Assembly (NCBI RefSeq): GCF_003058085.1
Contig: NZ_QBUD01000021.1
Coordinates: 1 to 36,852, forward strand
Source: Yoonia sediminilitoris
GTDB lineage: Bacteria; Pseudomonadota; Alphaproteobacteria; Rhodobacterales; Rhodobacteraceae
Direction of reading: 5' to 3'
Length of the DNA: 36,852 nucleotides
A program made the translations under genes and the position numbers. Positions 16,117-24,618 of the stretch are shown here, in pieces (position 1 is the stretch's first letter; each line of letters starts with the position of its first letter). Under the pieces are notes generated by a model. It saw nothing but the letters and a program-made list of their open reading frames with translations, had not been told where the DNA came from and made no database searches.

Positions 16117-16848
16117 ATGGCCAATCCAATTCTTTCCCTGCGCGGTGTGACCAAGCGCTTTGGCGGACTGGTTGCTGTCAATGCGATGGATTTCGATGTG
16201 GCCGAACGCGAAGTCGTCGGGCTGCTTGGCCCCAACGGGTCCGGCAAATCGACAACTTTAAACCTTGTGTCAGGCGCCTTGCCGCTGACGGCGGGAAACG
16301 TGACCCTGTGGGGCAGCCAGATTTCTGGTCTTCCGGCGCAGACCATCACCCGCAAAGGGGTGAGCCGCACCTTTCAATTGGTGCGCCTGTTGCCGTCGAT
16401 GAATGTGCGCGAAAATGTGGTCGCAGGCGCAGTTTTCGGCCACCGGCGGCGTTGGGGCCGGGAGGCGCATGATCACGCCGAACAACTGCTCGAGCGAGTG
16501 GGCCTTGGCGGCAAGGGTGATCTGTCTGTTGGGCAGTTGACCTATATCGATACGAAACGGGTGGAACTCGCCCGGACTCTGGCCAGTGACCCCAAAGTAC
16601 TGTTGCTCGATGAATGGCTGGCAGGGCTGAACCCGACCGAATTGCAGATCGGGATTACCCTTATCAAATCCCTGCGCGACGAGGGCCGCACGATCATTCT
16701 TGTGGAACATGTGATGGATGCAATCCGGTCTTTGTGTGACCGTTGCGTGGTGATGGCCGCAGGGACCAAGATTGCCGAAGGCACGCCGACAGATGTGCTG
16801 TCGGACAAGGAAGTGATCCGCGCCTATCTGGGAGACGACGATGCTTGA
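16117..16848 (+). CDS. livG: Liv-type ABC transporter ATP-binding protein (LivG family)
   Basis: ATPase subunit of 243 aa. Walker A is GPNGSGKST (38-46), the Q-loop is TFQLVR, Walker B is VLLLDEW (161-167), and the switch His is in VEHVMD. The signature region reads LTYIDTKRVELA (141-152), where most LivG proteins have LSYG/LSGGQ-like sequence; the signature glycine is an isoleucine. A related LTxxD variant occurs in a LivG subgroup, so this need not be inactivating. It starts 2 bp after livM and overlaps livF by 8 bp. Confidence 0.9.
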   Translation: MANPILSLRGVTKRFGGLVAVNAMDFDVAEREVVGLLGPNGSGKSTTLNLVSGALPLTAGNVTLWGSQISGLPAQTITRKGVSRTFQLVRLLPSMNVRENVVAGAVFGHRRRWGREAHDHAEQLLERVGLGGKGDLSVGQLTYIDTKRVELARTLASDPKVLLLDEWLAGLNPTELQIGITLIKSLRDEGRTIILVEHVMDAIRSLCDRCVVMAAGTKIAEGTPTDVLSDKEVIRAYLGDDDA

Positions 16849-17977
16849 ATTGACCGACGTCACAGTCCGTTATGGCCAACACCGCGCATTGGAGGGCGCG
16901 TCGGTCAAGGTGGCCAAAGGCGAAATCGTGGTGATCCTTGGGGCCAATGGCGCGGGGAAATCAACGCTTCTCAAGGCGGCGAGTGGCATCTGCGAAGGCG
17001 CGGTGCAGGGCAGTGTGCGGATCGACGGCACCGAACTGACCGGGCTGGCCGCGAACAAGATTGTAGATGCGGGCCTTGCCCTGGTGCCCGAGGGGCGCGG
17101 TGTATTCCCCGATCTGTCGGTGCGTGAAAACCTGACGCTGGGGGCTTATGCGGATCGTGCGCGGGACGAAGAAAACGTGACGCTGGACCGGGTCTATAGC
17201 CTGTTTCCGAAACTGCGCGAGCGCGGCAAGCAGATCGTGCGCACTATGTCTGGTGGCGAACAGCAGATGGTGGCCATCGGGCGCGCGATGATGTCGAACC
17301 CGACGATCCTGACGCTGGATGAACCGTCGCTTGGTCTGTCGCCGCTGCTGTCCAAGGAACTGTTCCAGAACCTGTCAAAGGTCCGCGATCTGGGGATTGG
17401 CGTACTGATGGTGGAACAAAACGCAAAGCAGTCGCTGGCCATCGCTGATCGTGGCTATCTGATTGAAAACGCACATGTAGTGCATGAGGATAGTGCCGAA
17501 AATCTGATGCGCGATCCTGCGGTGCAGGCGGCTTATCTGGGGGCAGGGGCGAGTGAGGCACCAGCCACGCATAGACCAACCGAGCAAGAGCCCGAGCCTG
17601 TCATTGAAAGTTTTGCGATCAAACCGCGTAGTCAGCAGACGCTCTCTGCTGATGCGCTTCTGGGCAGCTCAATTGCCGATCTTGTCGCGCGGGCGAGCGA
17701 TCAAAGTGCGGCCAGACCCGCGGCTGCCGTGACAAAGCCAGCGCAAGTGCCCGTTGATCGTCTGGCTGCCGCGATGGCCGAGATCGAGCGCGCCGCCACA
17801 GCCGCCCGCAATCGCCCAAAAGCCGCACCAACCAGGCGCACAGCCGCCCCGCCGCAACCTTTGCGTCAAGAACCGGCGCAGGCCGACAAGGCACCTCCTG
17901 TCATCGAGGTCTATCGCGCGCCACGGGTCGAAGTTTACCGCCGCCAACCGGACGGCACCGGATTTGAGAGGAAATAG
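16841..17977 (+). CDS. livF: Liv-type ABC transporter ATP-binding protein (LivF family) with long C-terminal extension
   Basis: Second ATPase. Residues 1-235 are a complete LivF: Walker A GANGAGKST (34-42), signature MSGGEQQM (136-143), Walker B LTLDEPS (157-163), H-loop replaced by the family's VEQN, ending in the usual AYLGA (231-235). Normal LivF proteins stop here. This one continues for 143 residues, rich in Ala, Pro, Gln and Arg, probably disordered. It holds a predicted helix (SIADLVARAS...) and a terminal tandem motif (EVYRAP/VEVYRR). Only 1 bp separates its stop from the next ATG, so the tail is a genuine part of the gene. Function of the tail is unknown. Confidence 0.9.
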   Translation: MLELTDVTVRYGQHRALEGASVKVAKGEIVVILGANGAGKSTLLKAASGICEGAVQGSVRIDGTELTGLAANKIVDAGLALVPEGRGVFPDLSVRENLTLGAYADRARDEENVTLDRVYSLFPKLRERGKQIVRTMSGGEQQMVAIGRAMMSNPTILTLDEPSLGLSPLLSKELFQNLSKVRDLGIGVLMVEQNAKQSLAIADRGYLIENAHVVHEDSAENLMRDPAVQAAYLGAGASEAPATHRPTEQEPEPVIESFAIKPRSQQTLSADALLGSSIADLVARASDQSAARPAAAVTKPAQVPVDRLAAAMAEIERAATAARNRPKAAPTRRTAAPPQPLRQEPAQADKAPPVIEVYRAPRVEVYRRQPDGTGFERK

Positions 17978-17978
17978 G

Positions 17979-19445
17979 ATGCTGGACAGCACGTCACACA
18001 TTAAGGGCATGTTCATTGGAGGTGAGTGGATCACCAGTGCACGCACGTTCGATGACATCAACCCATCAACCGGAAGCGTCTGGGCGCAGGTTCCCGATGG
18101 TGGCCGGGTTGAAACGCGCGATGCAATCGCAACCGCCCAGGCGGCCTTTCCGGCATGGGCCGCATTGCATTTTCAGGAACGCGCAAAGATCCTGCTGAAG
18201 GCCGCCGATGTGTGGGAGAGACGCAAGATGGATTTCGTCGCCGCGGCTGTGGCCGAAGGCGGCGGTTGGTTCGGCAAGGGCATGTTTGAAACGGGTTATG
18301 TGCCCGAGGTTTTCCGCGCCGCTGCTGCCATGTGCTATAATTCCATCGGGGAAATGCTGCCATCGCAACATGGAAAGGTGTCGATGGTTGAGCGCGTGCC
18401 GATGGGGGTCGTCAGTGTGATCAGCCCGTGGAACATGCCCGGCATTCTGACGTCACGCGGCTTTGCCTTTGCGCTGGCTGCGGGAAACACAATAGTGTTG
18501 AAACCATCCGAAGACACGCCCTATTCGGGTGGGCTCTATTTTGGCGAAATCATGGAAGAGGCAGGCATCCCCAAAGGGGTGTTCAACGTCATCACCTGTT
18601 CACGCGAACGGGTCTCTGAAATGGGCGATGAGATGGTCGAAAACCCTCTGGTCAAGGGCGTGTCCTTTACCGGATCAACCCCCGTTGGCCGCCAGATCGC
18701 GGCCAAAGCGGGTGCACATCTGAAAAAGGCCTGCGTGGAGTTGGGCGGCAAGGACAGCCTGATCGTGCTCGAAGACGCGGATATGGAACGGGCGACGCAA
18801 GCGGCCAGTTTCGGCAGCTTCATGCATCAGGGCCAGATCTGCATGTCGGTAGAAAAAGTTTTGGTCCACGAAAGCATTTACCCCGACTTTCTGCGGCAGT
18901 TCGTGGCCCGTGCCGCCAAACTGAAAACGGGCGACACGGCAGACCAAAGCAATGTGATCGGTCCGTTGATCAATGATCGGCAGGTTGAACGGGTGAAGTT
19001 CCAGATCGAGGATGCACTTTCCAAAGGGGCCAAGGCCGTGTTGGGCGGTCGTGTCTGGGACCGCTTTGTCGAACCCACGATCCTGACCAATGTGACCCCG
19101 GATATGGCGGTCTGGCAGGATGAAACATTCGGCCCTGTTGCCGTCGTTGTCCCCTTCAAAACCGACGCCGAGGCAATCGCACTGAATAATGACACCGAAT
19201 ACGGGCTGAGCGCGGGCATCATCACAGCCGATGAAAACCGCGCGCTTGAAATGTCGCGCAAGTTGGAAACAGGCATGTGCCACGTCAATTGCAGCTCGGT
19301 GAATGATGAACCGCATGTGCCGTTCGGGGGCAGCAAGGCCTCGGGCGTGGGCAAACACGGGGGCAAATGGTCGATGGAAACCTTTACCGAAACGCGCTGG
19401 ATCACGCTTGATCGTGGTGGTCGCCCATTCCCGCCGGTGTTTTGA
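17979..19445 (+). CDS. Aldehyde dehydrogenase family protein
   Basis: Full-length ALDH of 488 aa with N152 (SPWNMP), K175 (LKPSED), FTGSTPVG (230-237), general base E254 (VELGGKD) and nucleophile C288 (GQICMS). It is of the benzaldehyde/vanillin/coniferyl-aldehyde-like kind. ATG 17979 has a GAGAGGA box and begins with the conserved GMFIGGEWI; the open frame upstream is only the livF gene in another frame. Its stop overlaps the next start by 1 bp. Together with the following alcohol dehydrogenase it would take an alcohol through the aldehyde to the acid. Confidence 0.9.
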   Translation: MLDSTSHIKGMFIGGEWITSARTFDDINPSTGSVWAQVPDGGRVETRDAIATAQAAFPAWAALHFQERAKILLKAADVWERRKMDFVAAAVAEGGGWFGKGMFETGYVPEVFRAAAAMCYNSIGEMLPSQHGKVSMVERVPMGVVSVISPWNMPGILTSRGFAFALAAGNTIVLKPSEDTPYSGGLYFGEIMEEAGIPKGVFNVITCSRERVSEMGDEMVENPLVKGVSFTGSTPVGRQIAAKAGAHLKKACVELGGKDSLIVLEDADMERATQAASFGSFMHQGQICMSVEKVLVHESIYPDFLRQFVARAAKLKTGDTADQSNVIGPLINDRQVERVKFQIEDALSKGAKAVLGGRVWDRFVEPTILTNVTPDMAVWQDETFGPVAVVVPFKTDAEAIALNNDTEYGLSAGIITADENRALEMSRKLETGMCHVNCSSVNDEPHVPFGGSKASGVGKHGGKWSMETFTETRWITLDRGGRPFPPVF

Positions 19446-20251
19446 TGGATTGGGAACGCGCACCACTGCTGAAAGGCAAAACAATCGTCGTCACCGGCTC
19501 TGCCTCTGGCATCGGGCAAGAAACCGCGCGGGTCTGTACCGCGATGGGGGCACGCGTACTGGGCGTGGATCTGACCAAGCGGTTCGACCATGTTGAGGAA
19601 TTCTATCGCGCCGACCTGTCAGACGGGGCCACGATTGATGCGCTGGTCGATGTGCTGCCAAAGGGCATTGACGGAATCGCCAATATCGCAGGGCTGCCAC
19701 CGACAGCCCCTGCGGACAAGGTGCTTGCTGTCAATCTTTTCGGGCTCAAGCAACTGACGCTGGGTCTGATCCCAAAACTCAATAACGGGGCAAGTATCGT
19801 CAATCTGGCCTCGCTTGCCGGGTTCGGCTGGCCCGATGCAGTCCCCGCGATCCGCGCATGCGAAAATGTCCATGTGGATGATGCAGCCCGTTTCGCGGCA
19901 GATCATCAAATCACGAACGAAGGCGGGCGCAGTTACTTCTTTTCCAAAGAGGCGTTGATCACATGGACCATGCAAAACCGCTGGACATGGCGCGACCGTG
20001 GCATTCGCATGAACAGCGTCAGCCCGGGCCCGGTAGACACGCCTATTCTGGGCGACTTTCTTGAAACGCTGGGCGCACGGGCCGAAGAGGACGCGCGCGT
20101 CATGGACCGCCCCGGCACGCCCCAAGACCTTGCGCCGATTGTCGCGTTTTTATTGTCAGACATGACAACATGGATACGCGGCACCAATATTCCCGCCGAC
20201 GGCGGCATGTCATCAAACATCCTGTGCGAGATGCACGGGCTGTCATCTTAA
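19445..20251 (+). CDS. Coniferyl-alcohol-dehydrogenase-like SDR oxidoreductase
   Basis: SDR of 268 aa. It has TGSASGIG for NAD(P), a beta-2 Asp (GVDLT), SIVNLASLAG, an active-site tyrosine shifted into SYFFSKEALITW, and SPGPVDTPIL with a C-terminal RGTNIPADGG. The unusually long insert between the Ser strand and the catalytic Tyr, and the YFxSKEALIxW box, match the coniferyl-alcohol dehydrogenase (CalA-type) group. It probably oxidises a phenylpropanoid-like alcohol to an aldehyde for the ALDH encoded just before it; the true substrate is unproven. TGATG overlap with the upstream stop. Confidence 0.82.
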   Translation: MDWERAPLLKGKTIVVTGSASGIGQETARVCTAMGARVLGVDLTKRFDHVEEFYRADLSDGATIDALVDVLPKGIDGIANIAGLPPTAPADKVLAVNLFGLKQLTLGLIPKLNNGASIVNLASLAGFGWPDAVPAIRACENVHVDDAARFAADHQITNEGGRSYFFSKEALITWTMQNRWTWRDRGIRMNSVSPGPVDTPILGDFLETLGARAEEDARVMDRPGTPQDLAPIVAFLLSDMTTWIRGTNIPADGGMSSNILCEMHGLSS

Positions 20252-20263
20252 AGGAGGCCATCT

Positions 20264-21832
20264 ATGTCTGCATTGGCTTGGATCATCATCATTCTGGTTA
20301 TTGCCGCGATCATCATCGCACTGGCGGCATCCTTCTATCAGCGTGCCACGAACGAGGTTGCGCTGGTGCGCACCGGCCTTGGCGGGCGGCGCGTGATCAT
20401 TGATGGCGGCACGCTCGCGATCCCGTATTTCCATGAAATCAACCGGGTCAACATGCAGACCCTGCGCATGGATGTGAAGCGCACAGGCGATTCCTCCTTG
20501 ATCACCAAGGACAGGTTGCGTGTCGATGTGGGGGCCGAGTTTTACGCCAGCGTCACGCCCACCGACGAAACCGTGACACGCGCCGCGCAAACCTTGGGCA
20601 AACGGGTGTTTCAGCCTGAACAGCTCAAGGGGTTGATTGACGGCATGATGATCGATGCGCTGCGCTCGGTCGCAGCACAGATGACGATGGACGAGTTGCA
20701 TGAAAACCGGTCCAGCTTTGTCAAACAGGTCCGCGAAGCGCTGACCGACACGCTGGCCAACTACGGGCTGCAACTGGATTCAGTGTCACTGACCGCGCTG
20801 GACCAGACCCCCTTTGCATCATTGGACGAAAATAACGCATTTAATGCAGTTGGCATGCGCAAGCTGGCCGAAGTCATTGCCAAATCCAAAAAAGAACGCG
20901 CTGAAATCGAAGGTGACAGCCAAGTCAGCGTCGCCCGTGCGGCGATGGAATCGGAACGGCGCAAGTTGGAGATCAATCTTGAACAACGCCGCGCTGAAAT
21001 CGCACAGACGCAAGAGGTTGAGACACTGATCGCGGCCCAACTGTCCGAGATCGCCGCGCGTAAGGCCGAAAGCGAGCGTGCCGCAGCCCGGTCCCGTATC
21101 CAGATGGAGCAGGATATCGCAGCCGCCGATATTGCCAAGGAACAAACCCTGCGCGAGGCGGAAATCGCCCAAGCGCTGGCCTTGGAGATTGCCGAGCAGA
21201 ACCGCGCGATTTCCTTTGCCGCGAAATCCCAGGAAGAAAGCAAGGCCCACGCCAGCGCCGATGCTGCACGCGTCGAGGCTGTGAAAGCCGCAGAAGCGGT
21301 CCAAACAGCCCGCCAGATGGCCGAGGCCGAGCGACGCAAGGCGCTGGCGTTGATTGCGGCACAAGAGCAGGCCGAAGCTGCCGCAGCACGCGCCCAGATC
21401 ACCGCCGCCAGCGAAAAGGCGACAGCCGCAGACAAGGCCGCAGCGAAGCGTGCCGAAGCCGACGCCATCAAGGCTGTCCGTCTGGCCGAAACCGAAGCCA
21501 ACCTTGCCCAGATCAAGGCGAACAATGCCCGGTCAGAGGCGCAGGTCGCGATGGAGCTTGAAATCGCACGCTTGCAGGCGATGCCGCAGATTTTGGCGGA
21601 GATGGTCAAGCCAGCGGAAAAGATCGACGGGATTTCAATCAATCATATCAGCGGTCTGGGTCGCGGTGCTGACGGCGGTTCCGGCCCTGCGTCGCCTGTC
21701 AATCAGACAGTGGATGCGATCCTTGATATGGCGATTTCATTGCCAGCGGTGCAAAAACTTGGGGACGCGGTGGGCCTGAATATCGACACGGCGCTGACCC
21801 CGGCAAGCAAGCGAAAATCAACGGACGACTAG
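20264..21832 (+). CDS. Flotillin-like SPFH domain protein (YqiK type)
   Basis: Membrane-anchored scaffold protein of 522 aa. One N-terminal transmembrane helix (about 5-27), an SPFH/band-7 domain (about 30-190, including RVNMQTLRMDVKR), then an Ala/Glu-rich coiled coil (about 200-440), and a C-terminal domain with SINHISGLGRG. This is the bacterial flotillin (YqiK/FloT) layout. It forms oligomers in ordered membrane patches. ATG is preceded by AAAGGAGG, 12 bp after the SDR stop, so it belongs to the aldehyde/transport operon. The NfeD-like partner usually encoded beside YqiK is absent. Confidence 0.9.
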   Translation: MSALAWIIIILVIAAIIIALAASFYQRATNEVALVRTGLGGRRVIIDGGTLAIPYFHEINRVNMQTLRMDVKRTGDSSLITKDRLRVDVGAEFYASVTPTDETVTRAAQTLGKRVFQPEQLKGLIDGMMIDALRSVAAQMTMDELHENRSSFVKQVREALTDTLANYGLQLDSVSLTALDQTPFASLDENNAFNAVGMRKLAEVIAKSKKERAEIEGDSQVSVARAAMESERRKLEINLEQRRAEIAQTQEVETLIAAQLSEIAARKAESERAAARSRIQMEQDIAAADIAKEQTLREAEIAQALALEIAEQNRAISFAAKSQEESKAHASADAARVEAVKAAEAVQTARQMAEAERRKALALIAAQEQAEAAAARAQITAASEKATAADKAAAKRAEADAIKAVRLAETEANLAQIKANNARSEAQVAMELEIARLQAMPQILAEMVKPAEKIDGISINHISGLGRGADGGSGPASPVNQTVDAILDMAISLPAVQKLGDAVGLNIDTALTPASKRKSTDD

Positions 21833-21893
21833 CCGGGCAACATGACCATCACGCCCCACAACTTTGGGGTAAATGACGATCCGAAGAAATTGG

Positions 21894-21933
21894 GCCTCGC
21901 AACAAACCATAGTTGCGGGGCGTCTTTTATTTT
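21894..21933 (+). terminator. Rho-independent terminator of the transport/ALDH/flotillin operon
   Basis: GCCTCGCAAC (21894-21903) pairs with GTTGCGGGGC (21912-21921) with one T-G pair and an 8-nt loop, followed by GTCTTTTATTTT. It lies 61 bp after the flotillin stop. Confidence 0.8.
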
Positions 21934-22052
21934 GACCATGGAAATTGGCGAAACGGCATGGTTTGGCCTGAAACTGACCTTTGTGCCGTCATGGTGTTGC
22001 TGCATTTTCGCTGTTTCATGATATTGTAACCAGATTGATGAGCTGCCGTGCC

Positions 22053-22328
22053 ATGCGCCAAATTCTAATTCCATGTGTCTGCGCTTTGATTTGTGCCACG
22101 GCTGCTGTTCCGGCTTTTGCTGATGATCTGTCATCCGCGATCAATCAGGCTCGCGCAAATGCTCCGGACAGGGGGGCAGAACGGCTGAGCGTCATGTCCT
22201 TTTCGCAGTTGCACGCTCCCAATCCCGCGATGATCAGGCCGACAACAAAAGCAGTTCCGCATGCAGAAGCGGGGAGGAACAAGACGGATTATTCCATCTC
22301 GCAATTCAGGATAGATCCGGGCCTGTAG
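22053..22328 (+). CDS. Small predicted secreted protein
   Basis: 91 aa if started at ATG 22053. Residues 1-22 form a clear signal peptide (hydrophobic core ILIPCVCALICATAAVPAF, cleavage after AFA). The rest is short, polar and without known motifs. No good ribosome-binding site is visible; ATG 22038 is an alternative start in the same frame. It converges with the acyl-AMP ligase gene, 24 bp away. I do not recognise a family. Confidence 0.5.
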   Translation: MRQILIPCVCALICATAAVPAFADDLSSAINQARANAPDRGAERLSVMSFSQLHAPNPAMIRPTTKAVPHAEAGRNKTDYSISQFRIDPGL

Positions 22329-22352
22329 TGCTGATACCCACAGTGCAGGAAA

Positions 22353-23780
22353 TCAGGTGCGCAACCATGCCTTGAGCGCGGAGCGGTCCACCTTGGAAGC
22401 ATGACGTCTATCCATTGGAATGCGGGCAATTTGGCGGACATCCGTGATGTGCAACAGGGACGCTTGCGCCTGCCAATCTGCCAGATGGGCCGGGTCGCCC
22501 CCGATCACCAGACAGGCCGCCCCCTTGTTCTCAATCAGCGCGCATTGCTCGACACCCTGCCAGCCGCGCACGGCGACCTCGATCGCGAACGGATATGTAC
22601 CTTTGCCTGCAAGGGAAACATCTGACCCGATCCGGCCCAGCAGCCACAGGCGGCCTTGATCATCCAGACGTCCAGCATCCCCGGTGCGGTGCCAGATGGT
22701 GGTACCGTCTTTGATTTTATTCTCTGCATCGTGACGTGGGTCCAGATAGCCCGCATTCACATGCGCCCCTGCAACCTGAATTTCGTCATCAACGATGCGC
22801 AATTGCAGCCCCTTCACCGGCTTGCCCACAATCAGCCCGCCGCCGTTTTGCATGTTGGTGCGGTCGGCGGTTGCGATGGTATCGGCGTCAAGATGGGCGA
22901 TTGGCTCTGCCTCGGTCGATCCATACACACAGCACAGGCGCAGGTCTGGCTCGGTACCCTGCAATCGGTCTAGCATGTCGGGAAAGACCGGCCCGCCGCC
23001 TGTAAAAACGGTATGCAGTAATGCTGGCAAATCAGCCTTTGCCAGTTTGTCGCACAGCGATGGCGGGACGAGCGCGCGCGTCACGTGCTGCGCACTGATC
23101 CAGCCAGCAACATGGGCAGGCGTCACCGCCGCAAGCCGCGACATTTTCCAGTTGGGCAAGACTGATGTCTGCCCGCAGGCGATGTTGATCAGCACAAAGA
23201 CGGGAAAAGCCACAAGGTCCCGCTCTGCTTTGGTGCTATCGAGCAACGGGGCAATGGCGTGGTGCTGTGCCGATAAAAACCCGTGACTGCGCGGGATCGC
23301 CTTTGGCGCGTCGGTGGTGCCGGAAGTGAATGAAATCAGGGCGACATCGCTGTCTGCCACAGCCACGCGGCCGGACAGTCCGGCGGGGCCACTGGCAGGG
23401 CGCAGGTGGGGCAGGGACCAAAGCTCTGGCACGATGAATTTCAGCAGGCCATAGCTGCCAGTGCTGCAAAAGGCGGTGACACCCGCCACCTTGGCGGCAT
23501 GACGCAGCCCCGCCAGCCCCGTCGCAGGTTCAGGCAGGATAACCGTCGCCCCCAAGGACCAGAGTGCTGCAAGGCTGGCATAAAGGCCCGCGTCCAGCGG
23601 CATCGCCAGCAAGACACGCGACCCTTTGGTGATGCCTTTTCTATGCCATGCAGCAGCATATTGATCGGCACGTGACTGAAGCTGCGCAAATGTCGTTTCG
23701 CGCCCCTTGCCATCCACAATGGCAACCCGTGTCGGATGGCGCTGCACGGCGTTGGCAAAATCTTGCAGGATATTAGCCAT
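22353..23780 (-). CDS. AMP-dependent acyl/aryl ligase (ANL superfamily, OleC-like)
   Basis: Adenylating enzyme of about 475 aa. Motifs: P-loop FTSGTTDAPK (151-160), the A5-like YGSTEAEP (286-293), HRTGDAGRLDDQGRLWLLGR (363-382), and a C-terminal lysine in RRHASKVD corresponding to A10. The YGSTEAEP and TGD-x-G-x-LDDQGRLW boxes resemble OleC beta-lactone synthetases and fatty acyl-AMP ligases; the middle differs from true OleC. It is the last of seven coupled minus-strand genes; its ATG overlaps the GNAT stop by 8 bp. It would activate a carboxylate (fatty acid, hydroxy-acid or aryl acid) for transfer, possibly by the GNAT. Confidence 0.86.
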   Translation of the reverse strand: MANILQDFANAVQRHPTRVAIVDGKGRETTFAQLQSRADQYAAAWHRKGITKGSRVLLAMPLDAGLYASLAALWSLGATVILPEPATGLAGLRHAAKVAGVTAFCSTGSYGLLKFIVPELWSLPHLRPASGPAGLSGRVAVADSDVALISFTSGTTDAPKAIPRSHGFLSAQHHAIAPLLDSTKAERDLVAFPVFVLINIACGQTSVLPNWKMSRLAAVTPAHVAGWISAQHVTRALVPPSLCDKLAKADLPALLHTVFTGGGPVFPDMLDRLQGTEPDLRLCCVYGSTEAEPIAHLDADTIATADRTNMQNGGGLIVGKPVKGLQLRIVDDEIQVAGAHVNAGYLDPRHDAENKIKDGTTIWHRTGDAGRLDDQGRLWLLGRIGSDVSLAGKGTYPFAIEVAVRGWQGVEQCALIENKGAACLVIGGDPAHLADWQAQASLLHITDVRQIARIPMDRRHASKVDRSALKAWLRT

Positions 23781-24618
23781 CCAGTGTCAGCCCAAACAGG
23801 TCATAGCGCCGAAAGATATCCGCCCCTTCTGACGCGCTGCGCGCAGCTGACTGGTTGTCATCATGAATGAGCGCATGAATTGCGGTCTCATATCCCTGCG
23901 CGGCGGCCGCGGTATGAAAGGCAAAAGCCAGATGCTGGCCCGCACCGCGCTCCAGACTGGCATAGGTTTTCAGGATCACGCTTGTGGGCTTTGGCCCCTG
24001 GGCATAATCCGGCGTGCCGAACAGAAAGCCCGCAAGCGAACCATCAGGTCTGCGGGCAAAAAAGATCAGTTCGGGCTTCAGCATCGGCACCATCGGCATA
24101 TAGATATCAAGGAATGCTGCGCGGCTGATCGGTTTATAGAACATGTTGCGGGCAAAGGCCTGCGTTGACAGATCATAAACCTGATCAAACAGCGCCTGCG
24201 GGTCGTTTCCGTCCCAGCGTTCAATTCTGAAATTGTCGGTTGGGTCCGGCTTGATCTTTGCCGCATCAGCAAGCGATGCACGGGCGGAAAAATAACGGCT
24301 GATCGTGGTAAAGCCAGCGGCTTTGAAAATATCAACAGCACCGGGCAGATGGCCCGGCTCAAGCAGAAATGCGGGGCTGCTGTCGGTCTGGGTCACAATG
24401 CGGTAGCTGTGCCATGTGTCCCCATCCATCGGGCCGATGATCTGCCGGATGCCGTTTTCGCGGATATGCGCGATGGCTTGGCCAAGGATCTCTGCACCTG
24501 CGTCCGGCGATTTGAAGGCAAAATTGCCGACCGTCGCACAGGTGGCACCATGGTGCATTGGCCCATCCAGATAGGCGGTGATACGTGCATTGTCCGATTT
24601 GAACGTCTTTGGGGTCAA
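23773..24618 (-). CDS. GNAT-fold N-acyltransferase
   Basis: 281 aa from TTG 24618. It has an N-terminal region with GPMDGDTWHSYR (62-73), typical of an uncharacterised GNAT subgroup, and a C-terminal acetyltransferase core with the CoA-binding RGAGQHLA loop and IHDDNQSA. No annotated member of this subgroup has a function I can name. TTG is chosen because it overlaps the stop of the upstream gene (TTGA) with AGGAG 7 nt before it; the long upstream extension of the frame is only the neighbouring gene. In the operon it probably acylates an amine, such as the amino group introduced by the BtaA-like enzyme (inference). Confidence 0.8.
   Translation of the reverse strand: MTPKTFKSDNARITAYLDGPMHHGATCATVGNFAFKSPDAGAEILGQAIAHIRENGIRQIIGPMDGDTWHSYRIVTQTDSSPAFLLEPGHLPGAVDIFKAAGFTTISRYFSARASLADAAKIKPDPTDNFRIERWDGNDPQALFDQVYDLSTQAFARNMFYKPISRAAFLDIYMPMVPMLKPELIFFARRPDGSLAGFLFGTPDYAQGPKPTSVILKTYASLERGAGQHLAFAFHTAAAAQGYETAIHALIHDDNQSAARSASEGADIFRRYDLFGLTLDG

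Noticed and set aside
20761..21642. Ala/Ser-rich minus-strand frame of 293 codons
   Set aside because: It is the complement of the flotillin coiled coil (GCC/GAA codons read backwards), a low-complexity artefact.
22353..23780. Complete OleABCD olefin pathway
   Set aside because: The ligase has OleC-like boxes, but no OleA thiolase, OleB hydrolase or OleD reductase lies nearby, and its middle region differs from OleC.
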